From: Cocos nucifera
Taxonomy: Eukaryota; Streptophyta; Magnoliopsida; Arecales; Arecaceae
Direction: 5' to 3'
Assembly (NCBI GenBank): GCA_006176705.1
Contig: QRFJ01004846.1
Coordinates: forward strand, 1-64,000
DNA: 64,000 bases
This document shows, piece after piece, positions 1-12,089 of the stretch. The position numbers and the translations under genes were made by a program. Below the pieces are notes generated by a model. That model was given only the letters and a program-made list of their open reading frames with translations, had not been told where the DNA came from and ran no database searches. Positions within the stretch are counted from its first letter, which is position 1, and each line of letters begins with the position of its first letter.

Positions 1-349
1 AGAGAGAGATAAAAGAATTGCGATTCACTATAGGCTACAATTGGTACAAGTCAAGTTTTCGTAGTTATGCTTTATATCACAAAATAGGGTGATGTGGTTG
101 TAATTTTTCAGTTATTTGTGTGTGTGTGTTAGTGATCTCAGATGTAGATGTTTTGTAATTAACTTGCGACTAAAATGCAAGACTTTACTACGATAAGATA
201 AAGCATAAGAGTACAAAAAATATGCTAATCGATTGCAACTCAGTGTTTTATGTGTAGATATATACAGGAATGAGCTCATGGGTAATTGATACTTCACTCA
301 CTTATCTCTAGTCATATTTACGTGTTATTAACTTTTGACATTATGAACT
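1..349. other. Unassigned left edge
   Basis: AT-rich sequence with a short GA run at the edge and a short TG run near 117-128. I see no convincing coding homology, LTR end or RNA gene. It may belong to the Copia remnant that follows, but nothing shows it. Confidence 0.4.
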
Positions 350-1404
350 TAGGGTTGGCAACCAGTCTTGCAAGTGCATCACGATGGAACATTAAGCAGA
401 ACAGGTTATGAAGTTCAAAGCACTATTTTCCAATGATGAATTGGGATGGACACTATTTGATTGCTTGATGGAGAGACCATTGTATCTTTATAAGCAAGTA
501 GGCATTAGGGATTAAGTTTTGCCCGAAGGTTACCAAGGCATAGGCGGGAGGGATGCCTTGGATTTAGTGCATTTCGGATGTGTTGGGATAGCTTCCTGTA
601 ATTAGGCCAGAGAATGGCAAAATACTTTTGGTTACTTTCTTTGATAAATTTTTAAAAGAATGTTGTAGGGTTTTTCTGATCAAGAAAAAATCAGAGGTTT
701 TGCCCGATTCAGAGCCTGGAGACTGAAGTAGATGGAGTCAGGAAGATAGGTTAAAAGTGTCTGAGGTCGAACAATGGAGGAGACGTATCTGCCTTGGAGT
801 TGCCGGAGTACTATGAGAAAATGGATCAACGCCATTAAATGGTGGAGGATGATCCCCAGCAGAATGGTATATGGAGGGATGAAACTGGACACTGACCGAA
901 GAAGGCATGGAGTTTGAGGCTACAAGACCATCACTCCCAAAGTCTTTTTGGGATGATGCTCTAACTTTTTCTTATTTTCTTGTGAACAGGTCTCCTCATT
1001 ATATGCTGAATAGAGATATTCTAGAGGAGGTCTGGAGTGGAAAGAAGATGGAGCTTGACCACCTGAAAGTCTTCGATTGCATAGTCTATGCACATGTGGA
1101 GGCTGAACCGAGAGGAGCAAATTAAATCCAAAATTCTCAAAAGATGACACTCATCGGGTATCCACAAGGAGTCAAGGGGTACCTGCTGTAGGACTCTTAG
1201 GCACAAAAGTCAATGATCAGCAGGAACGTTATCTTTGATGAGAAGAGCATCTTGAGGAGGTCTAAGATAGATGGAACTTGGGAAACAAAGATGAACAATG
1301 ATGGTCAGTCAGAGAATGATGGCATGCAAGTTACATCCACTTACAGGAGTGTTCCTGTTGAGGTGGAGCTAGACAGAAAAGTATTATCTCATATTGAAAA
1401 TTAG
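350..1404 (+). pseudogene. Degenerate Copia integrase (element X)
   Basis: Remnant of the GAG-pre-integrase and integrase part of a Ty1/Copia polyprotein, which would insert retroelement cDNA into chromosomes. Around 565-590 a piece reads LDLVH, the family's usual run just before the first catalytic Asp, but the DVCGP that should follow is damaged. Around 780-900 a decayed stretch resembles GGEY...QQNG, the second Asp to Glu region. The clearest block, 907-1125, reads LPKSFWDDAL, NRSP and EEVWSGK, ending in a His-Leu-x-Val-Phe motif, which is the integrase C-terminal domain of Tork/TNT1-type elements. 1213-1404 carries the RNVIFDE motif that follows the core. Stops and frame changes separate the blocks, so no product is possible. 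The start near 350 is uncertain. Confidence 0.75.
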
Positions 1405-1464
1405 CATGAAGGGCCGACAGTTCAGACGGATCTATAGGAGCAGCCACAGACATTAGGCAGAGAT

Positions 1465-2736
1465 GTGCCAGTGAGAGTGGCTTTGAATAAGCCCAAGTGC
1501 ACTATTAGGAGATTGATCAGATATGGCATTGATGAGGTTATCTCCTATGCATTCATTACTGCTAATGGAGATCCAAAGAATTATGCAGAGGCCATAGAGA
1601 GTGAGGATCATAATTTATGGATGCAGGCCATGATGGAGGAGATGGAATCATTTGAGAAGAATCAAACATGATAGCTGGTGGATCTTTCAGAGGGTGCTCG
1701 ACCTATTGGCTCAAAGTGGGTATTCATAAAGAAAGAAGCACCTTTAGAATAAGGTGGAGTTAGATTCAAAGCAATGCTGGTAGCAAAGGGATACTCATAA
1801 AGAAAAAAAATTGACTACACAAAAATTTTCTCTCTTGTGGTGCATCATACATCTATTCGAGTTTTGTTGTCACTGGTGGCACAGCATAACATGGAATTGG
1901 AATAGATGGACGTGAAGATGGTCTTCCTTCATGAGACTTTGGAGGAAAGAATCTACATGAAGCAGCCAGATGGTTTCATGGAGATGGGATGAAAAGAAAA
2001 GGTGTGTTTACTTAGGAAGTCTTTGTATGGCTTGAAACAATTCCCTCGTCAGTGGTATCGAAGGTTTGATAGCTTTATCTTGAACCTGGGTTTCAGTAGA
2101 TGTGAACATGATTGTTGTATCTATGTCAAGGATATAGATAAGGAGGATGCCCTGTACATGTTATTATATGTAGATGATATGCTCATAGCTAGTAGAAGCA
2201 TGGATGCTGTGAAAAGGTTGAAAAGAGCATTATTATCTAAATTTGAGATGAAAGATTTGAGTCCAGCTGAGAAAATCTTTAGAATGGAGATTTGCAGAGA
2301 TAGGTGTAAAGAAGTGCTCCATTTGTCACAAGGAAAGTATATCCAAAAGATTCTGAAGAGGTTTGGGATGGAGAAGGCCAAACCTACAGAGATGTCATTA
2401 CCGAGCCATACGTCTCTCTCCAAGTTACAGTGCCTCCAGTCAAAAAAGAAGAGAGAGTATATGGAACGAGTCTCTTATGTAAATGTTGTAGGTAGTGTGA
2501 TGTACACTATAGTATGCTATAGACCAGATATAGCACATGTTGTTAGCACGGTTAGTAGATACATGGCTAACCCTGGAAAAGGAATACTAGAAAGCATTGA
2601 AATGGATATTGAGATATCTGCATGGAACAAGAGATTATGGTTTGGTGTTTGGTGGGCAGTCAGGAGGATTTGGAGAATAATCTATGAAGATGTGTGAAGG
2701 TTCAGATCCTCTGGAAGGGTTTGTTGATGTAAATTA
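1465..2736 (+). pseudogene. Degenerate Copia reverse transcriptase/RNase H (element X)
   Basis: Reverse transcriptase remnant of the same Tork-like Copia element. 1465-1671 holds the N-terminal linker and EAIESEDHNLWMQAM, the usual start of Copia RT. 1680-2000 continues in broken frames. 2002-2697 is open and carries KSLYGLKQFPRQWYRRFD, the catalytic YVDD box (within LLYVDDMLIA), FEMKDLSPAE, and the RPDIAH...VSRYMANPGK segment leading to RNase H. The RNase H start, LEGFVD, is visible at about 2710-2730. The Angela-like LTR at 2737 then cuts the gene. The rest of RNase H and the 3' LTR should lie beyond element A's 3' end, which falls in or beyond the N gap. Early stops show the copy is dead. 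Confidence 0.85.
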
Positions 2737-4962
2737 TATTAGATATGTGTGCCTTAGAAGTCAGAATTGGCTGACACTTATTGTACACTTCTAAGGATAA
2801 AATTATAATTTTGACTATAAATAATAAAATAGATTATTTTTCTATCACAATGTGTATTTTGTGTCTATGATACATTCCTTGAGTTAATGATAATGATAGT
2901 TCATATTTTCAAGAGATGAAAATTTAAGACATGAATTTTCGTTATTAACTCATAAAATGCTCTCGATCGTAGGATCATCATGAGGATGATGATTGATTCA
3001 GAAGGTTGGTATACAATCACTTTTTTATAGTAGATGAGTCTTGAGTCTATGGTGTAGAGACATCAGAGTGAGAGTACAGGTACTCGTTAGAGAATGAGGG
3101 CACTGAGTGTGACCACCTCGAGCAGTCATAATGAAGTCTACCTTCTCATCGATGACTGGCTCGAAGCTACAGTGGTGTATCTGATTCTTTGACCTCAGGT
3201 GCATCGGTAGTTCACCTTGAGGGTGTTATAGTTTGACTACACCATGACTCGATCTCCTTGTCATTCGAAACCTTGAGATGTATGTTGGCTATAGCATATT
3301 TATTATAGGAATTGAATTGCACCAAGAGGGAATCTATCTACCTTAGTAGATGAGGAGCAGCCCTATGATGATCATGAGAATCAAGTCCATAAGCCCATGG
3401 CCATGACAGAGTAAAATAATAGAAAGAGTTTCTATTAAGGTTTTCACATCGGACTTGAATCAAATGATTAAATCATATGATAGAAATTAGGGTTTGACTA
3501 GTTCACCTTAACCCTAATTTGATCGGGACTCAAGATAGAAGAACTTAATCATACAAGTAGCTACACTGAGAGGTTCATTTTTAGTTCTGATGGGTTGCCA
3601 CCATATACTGCTAGGTGTCATTGGTGGATTTTGGGAGCAATTAGAATGATTTGGATAATCGATTATTCTAGTTATCTGAATCAGAAAAGTTCTGATCCAT
3701 CAGAAGGTGCTTTGGTGATGTCGATGATAGAGATCGCGACATATCTCATTACTATATGAAACTGAACCTAACTGGATCATACAAATAAAGGTATGGATTT
3801 GGATATCATCAATTGGACTAACCCAGTTCAATTGATTTGAATATGATTCAATTATGTTCAAGAAAATCGTGCTAGCACATAATTGAGCCTAATGTTCTCC
3901 TTCAATTATCATTTTAAGTTTTCTCGAATGAGCTAAATGTGTTTGTGCTCACTCAGGTACCTTTACTTAGTCTGACTGAAACTTGTCCAAGTCAGAAAAG
4001 GGTTATCTTAATTTATGAGATAAATTTGAGATAACACCTGCCATTTTCCATCACCTACTAATTCTTATCTTTTGACTTTGGTCAAACGTTAATCTTTTAC
4101 ACCTAGACATTTGCCCATGTGTCATGCACCCATAGGAGATTGATTTTGGACCAGTCAATCTGCTAAAATGTAGGTGGACCAGGGGTGCATGCCTAGGAAG
4201 GCATGCGCCCATGGATAGAGGTGCCTGGAGTCCCATACAGATAGGACTTCAATTACTTCAGAGTTTTTACCTAGGTAGCGGCAAAGATTAGACTTCGACC
4301 AATCTTAGGCACCATCTAAGGTTGATTTAGAGGGGCTCTTATCTGATTGGATCAGGTGATGTCATCCCATGAATCATATTTAGATCTGATTGCACGAAGT
4401 GACATGATTGGTCGGGATGATGTGGCACTGTATGGTGCAACAGGATCTATATAAACCTTATCTACACCTAGTTTTAGAGAGCTTAGACCGTTGCCCATGC
4501 CACAAGGCTACCCCACTCCCTCCTCCATGCCATCTTTAGGTCCCCTCTCTCCTTTCTACGCCCAAGGAGATTTGGGCTCCAGTTTGGTGCGATCCGGCAA
4601 GAGAAAGGTGACGAGAAAGGAAGAAGGCAGCACTGCTGCAAGAGACGATACCCGATCTTCAAATGGAGTTTTGAAGATCCTCCAAATTAGATCCAGATCT
4701 GATATTAGGAGAAGTGATAAAGAAGAAGATCTCTAGATCCAGCTCGAGTGGATACTGGTAGAGGCCAGACACTTGATTACCCAAAAATAAGGTATAAAAT
4801 TAAATTTATTTTAATTTATTTTTATTTTTATTAGATCTATAAAATTAGATTTAAAATATCTCAAATCTGATTTAGATTCAAAAGAAAAAATTTTTGAAAT
4901 ATCTCTCTTGATCCAATCAGATCTGAACGAACTTGATCTGGGAAACTAGGATTTTTCCTTCA
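2737..4962 (+). repeat. 5' LTR of Angela-like element A
   Basis: Long terminal repeat that drives and terminates transcription of element A. It begins TATTAGATATGTG, a worn form of TGTTAG, where X's RNase H is interrupted. It ends in CTTCA directly before an initiator-Met-tRNA primer site. It is about 2.2 kb, like the other copies at 5434, 23487, 34821, 48676 and 59274, which identify both ends by comparison. A TATA-like ATATAAACC lies at about 4449. Only two W-box cores remain near 4072-4088. The partner 3' LTR is not in the visible sequence and is probably in the gap. Confidence 0.88.
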
Positions 4963-4964
4963 AC

Positions 4965-4976
4965 TGGTCTCAGAGC
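4965..4976 (+). other. Primer binding site of element A (initiator Met tRNA)
   Basis: TGGTCTCAGAGC begins two bases after the LTR. It matches the plant initiator-Met-tRNA primer site TGGTATCAGAGC with one change. It primes minus-strand cDNA and fixes the LTR end and element orientation. Confidence 0.85.
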
Positions 4977-5433
4977 CAGGTTCTCATAAATTATTTAGAT
5001 CTAATTTAAATTTATTTTTAATCTAATAATTAGATGATTTTAGATATCATATGAGACGTGATTAGATCTAAAATTAAAAAATTAAAATTAAATAATTTAG
5101 ATCTAAGTTCTACAAGATGCATGACTAGTTATAGAATAGAATTATTCTATGTATAGTCTAGCATGATCATAATTTAATTTAATTAAATTATAATTTTAAA
5201 TCAATTTATTTACTATATTTTGATATTATAAATATTATAATAAGATCTGAAAAATAAAAAATAAAATTATTTAATTTTTGGTTCATATGAGATATGATGA
5301 ATGCATGTTTAGACTAGTTGTAGAATAGTTCTACATAATTATCTAGAATAGAATTTATTTAGATGAGATCAATTTAAATTTAATTTTTTAGATGAATTAT
5401 GAGATAATTTTGATCTAAAAATATACATGATAT
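4977..5433 (+). other. 5' leader of element A, first part
   Basis: Noncoding AT-rich leader between primer site and gag. It is recognisably the same sequence as the leader of element E at 37082-37560. It is broken by solo LTR B; the last five bases, GATAT (5429-5433), are the left target-site duplication of B. Confidence 0.8.
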
Positions 5434-7708
5434 TGTTAGATATGTGTGCCCTAGAAGCCAGAATTGGCTGACACTTGTTATACACTTCTAAGGGTAAAAT
5501 TATAATTTTAACTATAAATAATAAAATAGGTTATTTTCTATCATAAATGTATATTTAGTATCTGTGATACATCCCTTGAGTTAATGGTAATGATAATTCA
5601 TATTTTCAAGAGTTGAAAATTTAAGACATGAATTTTCATTATTAACTCATAAAATGCTCCCGGCCGTAGGATTATCATAAGGATGGTGATTGATCCGAAA
5701 GGTTGGTGTACAATCACTTCTTTATGATAGATGTCTTGAGTTTATGGTGTAGAGACACCAAAGTGAGAGTATAGATACTCGTTAGAGAATGAGGACACTG
5801 AGCGTGACCATCTCGAGCAGTCATTAGAAAGTCTACCTTCTCGTCGATGACTAGCTCGAAGCTACAATGGTGTGTCTGGTTCTTTGACCTGAGGTGCATC
5901 GGTAGTTTATCTTGAGGGTGTTATAATTTGACTACACCATGACTCGGTCTCCTAGCCATTCAGAATTCTATGGTATATGTTGGCTAGAGCATGTTTATTG
6001 TTGGAATTGGATCACACCAAGAGAGAATCTATCTACCTCGATTGATGAGGAGCAGCCCTATGATGATCATGAAAATCAAGTCTATAAGCCCATGGCCATG
6101 GCGGTGTGAAATAATAGAAAGTGTTTCTATTAAGCTTTTCACATCGAACTTGAATCAAATGATTAAGTCATATAATAGAAATTAGGGTTTGATGAGTTCA
6201 CCTTAACCCCAATCTGATCGGGGCTCAAGATAGAAGAACTTAATCACATAGGTAGCTGCATCGAGAGGTTCATTTTTAGCTCTGATGAATTGCCATCATA
6301 TACTGCTAGGTGTCACTGATGGATTTTGGGAGCAATTAGAATGATTTGGATGATCGATCATTCTAGTTGTCTGAATCAGAAAAGTTCTGATCCATCGGAA
6401 GGTGTTTTGATGACGTCGATGATAGAGATCATGATATATCTCATTACCATAAGAATTGAACCAAATTGGATCACACAAATAAGGGTTTAGATCTAGATAT
6501 CATCAATTGGATAAATCCAGTTCAATTGATTTGAATTAGATTCAATTAGGTTCAAGAAAATCGTGCTAGCACACGATTGATCCTAACGTTCTCCTTCACA
6601 ATCATTAAAAATCATCTTGACTGAGCTAAATACGTTTGTTCTCACTCAGATACTTTTACATGGTCTGATTAGAGCTTGTCCAGATCAAAAAAGGATTATC
6701 TTAATTTATGAGATAAATTGGAGATAACACCTACCATTTTTCGTCACTTGCCAATTCTTATCTTTTGACTTTGGTCAAACGTTGACCTTTGATACTTAGA
6801 CATCTGCCCATATGTCATGCACTCATAGGAGAGCAAATAGGGGCTTGTCCCCTTGCTAGAAAAAGGAAAGAAGGGGGTGCATGCCTAGGGAGGTGTGTGC
6901 CTAAGGATAGGGATGCCTGGAGTTTCATATAGATGGGACTCAAGGTTGCTTCTTGGAATCAACTTAGGTGGCGCAAAGGGACTCTACTTTGACCAATCTT
7001 GGCACCACCTAAGGATATTGAAGAGGGGCTCTCATCTGATTGGATCAGGTGATATCATCCCATTAATCAAATTTTGATCTGATTATATGAAGTGATGTGA
7101 TTGGCTGGGATGATGTAGCACTGTATGGTGCAGTAGGATCTATATAAACCTTGTCTGTGCCTAGCTTTGAAGAAGTTCTCCAATAGCCTATGCCACAAGG
7201 CTGCCCCTCTCCCTCCTCCATGCCAACTTTAGATCTCCTCTCTCCTCTCCACGCCCAAGGGGATTTGGGCTCCAGTTTGGTGCGATCTAGGCAAGAGAAA
7301 GGTGATGAGAAAAGAAGAAGACAGCACTGCTGCAAGAGACGATGCACCATCTTCAAAAGGAGTTTTGAAGATCCTCCAAATCAGATCCAGATTTAATATT
7401 TGGAGAAGTGATAAAGAAGAAGAAGATCTCTAGATCTAGCTTGAGTGGATACCGATGGAGGCCAGGCACTTTCGTGGCCAGATCCAGAACCTCAGGCGAT
7501 CAATAGGATCATCATAAGGTAATCTGATTACCCAACAATAAGGTAAATCTAATTTAATTTATTTTTATTTTATTTTATTAAATCTATAAAATCAGATCTA
7601 AAATGTCTTAGATCTAATTTGGATTCAAAATTTTTTTTTTTGAAATATCTCTCTTGATCCAATCAGATCTGAACGAATCTGATCCAGAAAATTAAGATTT
7701 TTCCTTCA
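5434..7708 (+). mobile_element. Solo LTR (B) of the Angela-like family
   Basis: A complete 2275-bp LTR, TGTTAGATATG at the left and CCTTCA at the right, with no internal domain. It is flanked by perfect five-base duplications GATAT at 5429-5433 and 7709-7713, which proves insertion as a whole element followed by LTR-LTR recombination. It sits inside the leader of element A, a member of the same family. A TATA-like TATATAAACC is at 7141-7150, and three W-box cores lie near 6765-6786. Short antisense open frames inside it also occur in other LTR copies and are not genes. Confidence 0.95.
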
Positions 7709-7713
7709 GATAT

Positions 7714-9119
7714 GATACATGAGATGTATGCAAAACATGTTTATAGTTAGATCAATTTTTATATATAAGATATATGATGTAGATGTAACTAGTTTTGTAA
7801 TTTTTATATTTTTGATTAAGGCATTCCCCTTGGCCATCTAGTGATAAGAACAAAGTAGGGTTTAAATGCCCTCTCCTCTTATTCGATGGGGTGTTCTTAT
7901 GATGTGTAGGGGTGTTGCGCATTCGTCCTTAATCAAAAATCAAGAACTTATTCTCTACAAAATTTTAGATCCTGAAATCATAGAATTTTATTTATATATT
8001 TTGTTTGTAAACCCTAAACTTAATTAAGAATTAAGATTATGAAATATGTTAGATCTAAAATTGAGAATTTAATATCTAAGATATATTCATAAAATTGGGT
8101 TCGAGCTGGGGTAGCTCAATTAGGTCTAAGCGGTTGATCAAATCAAATCAAGAGTTGGTTAGATGGGATCAAGAGTGCTTAGTTGATTAGCCTAATATGG
8201 TTAAGTCTGGGTCAAGATTGAATCACATGAGTGATCGATCAAGCAAAGACCTAATTAGACTCAGTGGTTAGAGTCTGGATTGTAGGCTAACCCAATTGGT
8301 TCTGGCTCAACAATTTGATGTCTAAGATAAGTTTGGTAGATATGATCGACTGATTTTTAATTGGGAGCTACTCGACTCGAATGCGTTCTTGTCGAGTTAA
8401 TGGCATATCCCTTCCACCAGTCTCACTTACCTGGCCATATTTGTTGGCTCAGTTCTGATCTGAGGTGGCCAATAATCCGAGCTAACCCAAGCCAATAGGT
8501 TAGTCATAATGGTTATGACTATGTCAAATCTAGTTTAATGAGACCTAATTCAAATCTTTCTAAGAAAAGATTAAGTCTAAGGTCTTCCACCATTATAGAT
8601 GTGCGGGCCTTTTCTAGGATTGATTATTCTCGACTGATTATAGTGGTTCAATTACACCAAAAAGACACAACTATGTCTATTAGGCATTGGATGCTACATG
8701 CTGGAGGATGGATTAGGCTCAATATTCTAGATATGGTGAGAGACTCAATTAGGAATTCAATCTATGCAAATGGTGGGTCCGACTTAACTAAGGAATGGAT
8801 CAATATTCTAGGTACGGTGAGATTCATGAATTATAGATTAAGTTTGGGTGCACCATGATTAGAGAATCATTGAACAAGAGTTGTTCATTCATTGGCTAAC
8901 ACATCATCAATAACTATTAGGTAAGGTGATGAGTCAGTTTGTGGGACCACACCATCCACTAGAAATTATTAATCATGGAGATTTTCGCATCTCTACAGGG
9001 GGATTGTAGGGATCCAAGAAAATAGTGAAAGCTAATTTATTTAAAATTGAAATCCCTAAATAAATTAGTCAAGTCTTAATTACAATATCTAACTAGAAAC
9101 TTTAACTCTCTACAAAAAA
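7714..9119 (+). other. 5' leader of element A, second part
   Basis: Continuation of the untranslated leader after the solo LTR. It matches the leader of element E (37560-38728 and 44496-44733) along its length. Conserved islands, such as the TGTAGGGGTGTTGC block near 7905-7918 and the TCACTTACCTGGCCAT block near 8422, also occur in the more distant element F. No coding region is supported; the open stretch at 8538-8858 lies in leader sequence. Confidence 0.75.
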
Positions 9120-10052
9120 ATATCTGCGTCTAATCCACTAGCACATATCCTGAACATCCATAAACTGACCGAATCCAATTATAAGGATTGGCTTCGAAAC
9201 TTTAAAATCATTTTGGGTTCCAAAAAGTTAACTCATGTATTGGATCAGAACCCTCCCATCTTTTCAGCTCATCCATCCACTGAATAGAGAGCATCTCTTA
9301 ACAAGTGGATGGATGAAGATAACAAGGCCGAATACTATATGTTGGGCTCGATGAATGATGAGCTTCAATGCCAACATGAAGATATCAGGACTGCCCATCA
9401 AATATTGGCTCACCTATAAGAGATGTTTGGTGAACAGAGTCATGCAGCCAAGTATCAAGTCACTAAATGACTGTTCAAGGCTAAAATGCGTGATGGGTAA
9501 TCAGTCCAAGATCATTATCTAATGATGATCAAGGACTTGGAAGAGCTTGAGAAGCTCAGAGTGAAGTTGGACCTGGATCTACAGAATGATATAATTCTGC
9601 AATCTTTAACTGATGCATATGGTTAGTTCATCATGAACTGCCATATGCATAAGCTTTAAAATTCCCTGGCTGAGCTTATGAATATGCTGGTTATTACTGA
9701 GGCTTTTATGAAAGGTTCTAAAAGCTCAGTGCTTGCTATAAAATGGACTTCTTCCAAAAGAAAGTCTTTTGGAAAGAAGAAGTCTGTAAAAAAGCAGAAG
9801 GTGGAAGGAGGAAAGAAGAAAAAGACAGAGCTGAAGAAGAAGGCCGCTAACAAAGAAAAGTATTTTCATTGCAACACTAATGACCACTGGAAGCGGAACT
9901 GCCCTACATACCTGGCAACCCTAAAGAATAAGAAGGAGGTGGGTCCTTCTGGAGGTATGCTTGTTATTGAGTCTAACCTTACGGTTTCTTCTACATCTAG
10001 TTGGGTGCTTGACTCTGACTCTAGTGCTCATTTGTGCACTTTCGTGTAGGGT
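9120..10052 (+). pseudogene. gag-protease of element A, broken
   Basis: Copia capsid protein (packages element RNA) with the start of protease. The reading frame begins where the ATG of element E's gag (44734) is ATA here, at 9120-9122, so the start is lost. The N-terminus, SNPLAHIL...LTESNYKDWLRNFK, is the usual Copia gag motif. Several in-frame stops follow. 9678-10049 is open and contains a Lys-rich stretch, a CCHC zinc knuckle reading YFHCNTNDHWKRNC, in which the first Cys is Tyr, and the protease motif WVLDSDSSAHLC, in which the Gly of DSG is Asp. The TR-GAG element cuts the gene at 10053, and about 270 bp of protease/GAG-pre-integrase is missing at the far side. Confidence 0.85.
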
Positions 10053-11668
10053 TGATAGGAATGCGATGTTGTCGTTAAGACATCGTGTTTATCAGTTTAA
10101 TCCGACTTCTTAAAATTATTGAAAATACGTAAATAGTAGTGAGTCGGGTCGAATCCACAGGGAAGGTAGTGTTTTTAGATTTGAAATCTTTGATTTTATA
10201 AAAGAAAAAGAAAAAAAGAAGAATTTTGAAGATCAAAAGTGAAGTCGGAAAATAAAAAGCGAAAATTAAAAGATGCAGGAATTTAAACTTGGTACTAAGA
10301 TCTACTAGTTAGATCTTAGCATCTACTTGCAAAGCAATAATTTAAAGTGCAGAAATTAAATTGCAATAAAAATAAAAAGCAAGAAATTAAAATGCAAAAA
10401 TAAAATTTTTATTAATTAAAATTTTAGAATTTAAATACATAAAATTTAAAAAGAAAAAAAAAAATAAAATAGCCTGATCTCTGATCTTGGATCGGCATTG
10501 GCAGAAAGATGGTGTAGAAGCTCGGCTCTTCTTCTCGGCACCCGTTGCTTCGAAGCAGCCTTTAACCCATAGCCTGGCTTCGCCCTGTACCAAAGCTTCA
10601 CCTTGATCGGAGATATTGATTTCTGATGGCCTGGGGTTCTTTTTATAGAGCTAGGAGGGCTGGATATTTTTTCTAAAGGCAATATGGGACTAATAGCCTT
10701 TGTAATCATAAAAATACAAAGAAATTTGGATAAAATTTGAATCAAAATAGCTCTGATATGACTCTGCTAAATCTGATAAAATCCAGCCGTTCAACAGGAA
10801 TCCAACGGTCCAAAAATCATCAAAATCGGATGCAGATAAGCTCAGATCGGGTCGGATTAAATTCTGGCCGTTGGATCGCGCTTGATCGAGGAAATCTGGC
10901 CGCAAATCGCGCTTCGGGAGTCTTGATCACCGCCGGCAGCGTTCTGGACCGTCGGATCATCGCCTGGATCGAGCGCTGCCGTCCGATGGTGATCCGCGTG
11001 ATGTTTGTATCTGAATAAAATTCGGAAGCAACCACAGCCGTCCGATCCTGACCGCAAACAACCACATCCGTCCGATCGCGCAATAACTGTTCCCATGGAC
11101 CGCGTGGACCGGCCGCACCGCACACCGCAACCAATCAGCGCCGCTGTTGTCGGACGAAAAGACTGAATTACCCTTGTGAGCCGCGATAAATTTCTGTAGA
11201 CCCTTAAGGGGTCTAGGTCCACCACGTGGCAATCTCTGATTCGCCGGAATTTGCTGAGCTGGCGGTCCACGCCTGGATCGTGGACCGGCTGATGGCTTCA
11301 ACGGCTGAGTCGGCTTGATGGCTCGGCTTGGCTTGGTGGCTCGGCTTGCGGAGCCGGCTGAGCCGTTTTCTTTTTTATTTAATTTTTATTTATTTTATAT
11401 TTTTAAAAATTCATATCTTTTTCATTTTAGCTCCGTTTTACTTGAAATTTATTTCGTTGTGATCAGAAAAAATGAGCTCTTTCTATTGATAATAAAATTT
11501 TATTTTTTAATTTTTATTAATTTTTTATTATTTTTTAATTAATTTTTTAATTAATAAAAATATGAATTTTTCAAAAATTATATATAAATTGATTATTAAT
11601 TCTTAAAAATTAATATCAAATTAATTGATAAATTAATACTTTTATTGGTGAATTTATGATGCTTATCA
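10053..11668 (-). repeat. 3' LTR of TR-GAG element
   Basis: Plus strand runs TGATAGG to CTTATCA, that is TG...CA in both orientations. Its sequence repeats at 15541-17160. A TATA-like box on the minus strand (CTCTATAAAAAG, about 10638-10649) lies in a GC-richer promoter part (10800-11360). That part stands out from the AT-rich surroundings and has many CG dinucleotides. Confidence 0.92.
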
Positions 11669-11690
11669 CACCCCCCAACTTAAGCTTTGC
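11669..11690 (-). other. Polypurine tract of TR-GAG element
   Basis: On the minus strand the sequence just before the 3' LTR reads AAGTTGGGGGGTG, a typical G-rich polypurine tract priming plus-strand DNA. It confirms minus orientation. Confidence 0.8.
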
Positions 11691-12049
11691 TCGTCCTCGA
11701 GTAAAGAAAGAATTTAGTTTTAAATACCTTTTAACTTTAGAGTTTCGAATTTTACCTAAGCAATTTTCAAAATGGCCATTGATATTCAGTAGAGCTTAAA
11801 TGAGATATATCATTGGGGTATTAATACTTATCAATAGAAAAATTAAGTAAAGAACATTAAATTTTTCAGAACTTTTTCTAAATTATTCCACTTTTATCTC
11901 TGATTTGTCTAAACTTTCATATAGGCAGGTGTATTGCTACTTCCATCCTTCATTTATTAATTTTTATTTTCACATTGCCCACTTTTTGATGCGAATATCA
12001 TTGCTTACTTAGGCAACGGGACCCGGTTACTCGGTGGGAAACCAATGTT

Positions 12050-12089
<40 letters not shown>

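Noticed and set aside
8538..8858. 106-codon open frame in the leader of element A, with a related stretch at 38496-38678
   Set aside because: It lies in noncoding leader; the related copy in E is shorter with a different frame structure, and no known motif is present.
10820..11301. Overlapping Arg/Ser-rich open frames in the TR-GAG LTRs, repeated at 16313-16795
   Set aside because: GC-rich promoter part of the LTR gives long frames on several phases at once; no start context, homology or consistent frame.
12052..12086. Long T run considered as a poly(A) tail of a LINE or SINE insertion
   Set aside because: No target duplication or RT/SINE body adjoins it; both sides continue the TR-GAG interior.
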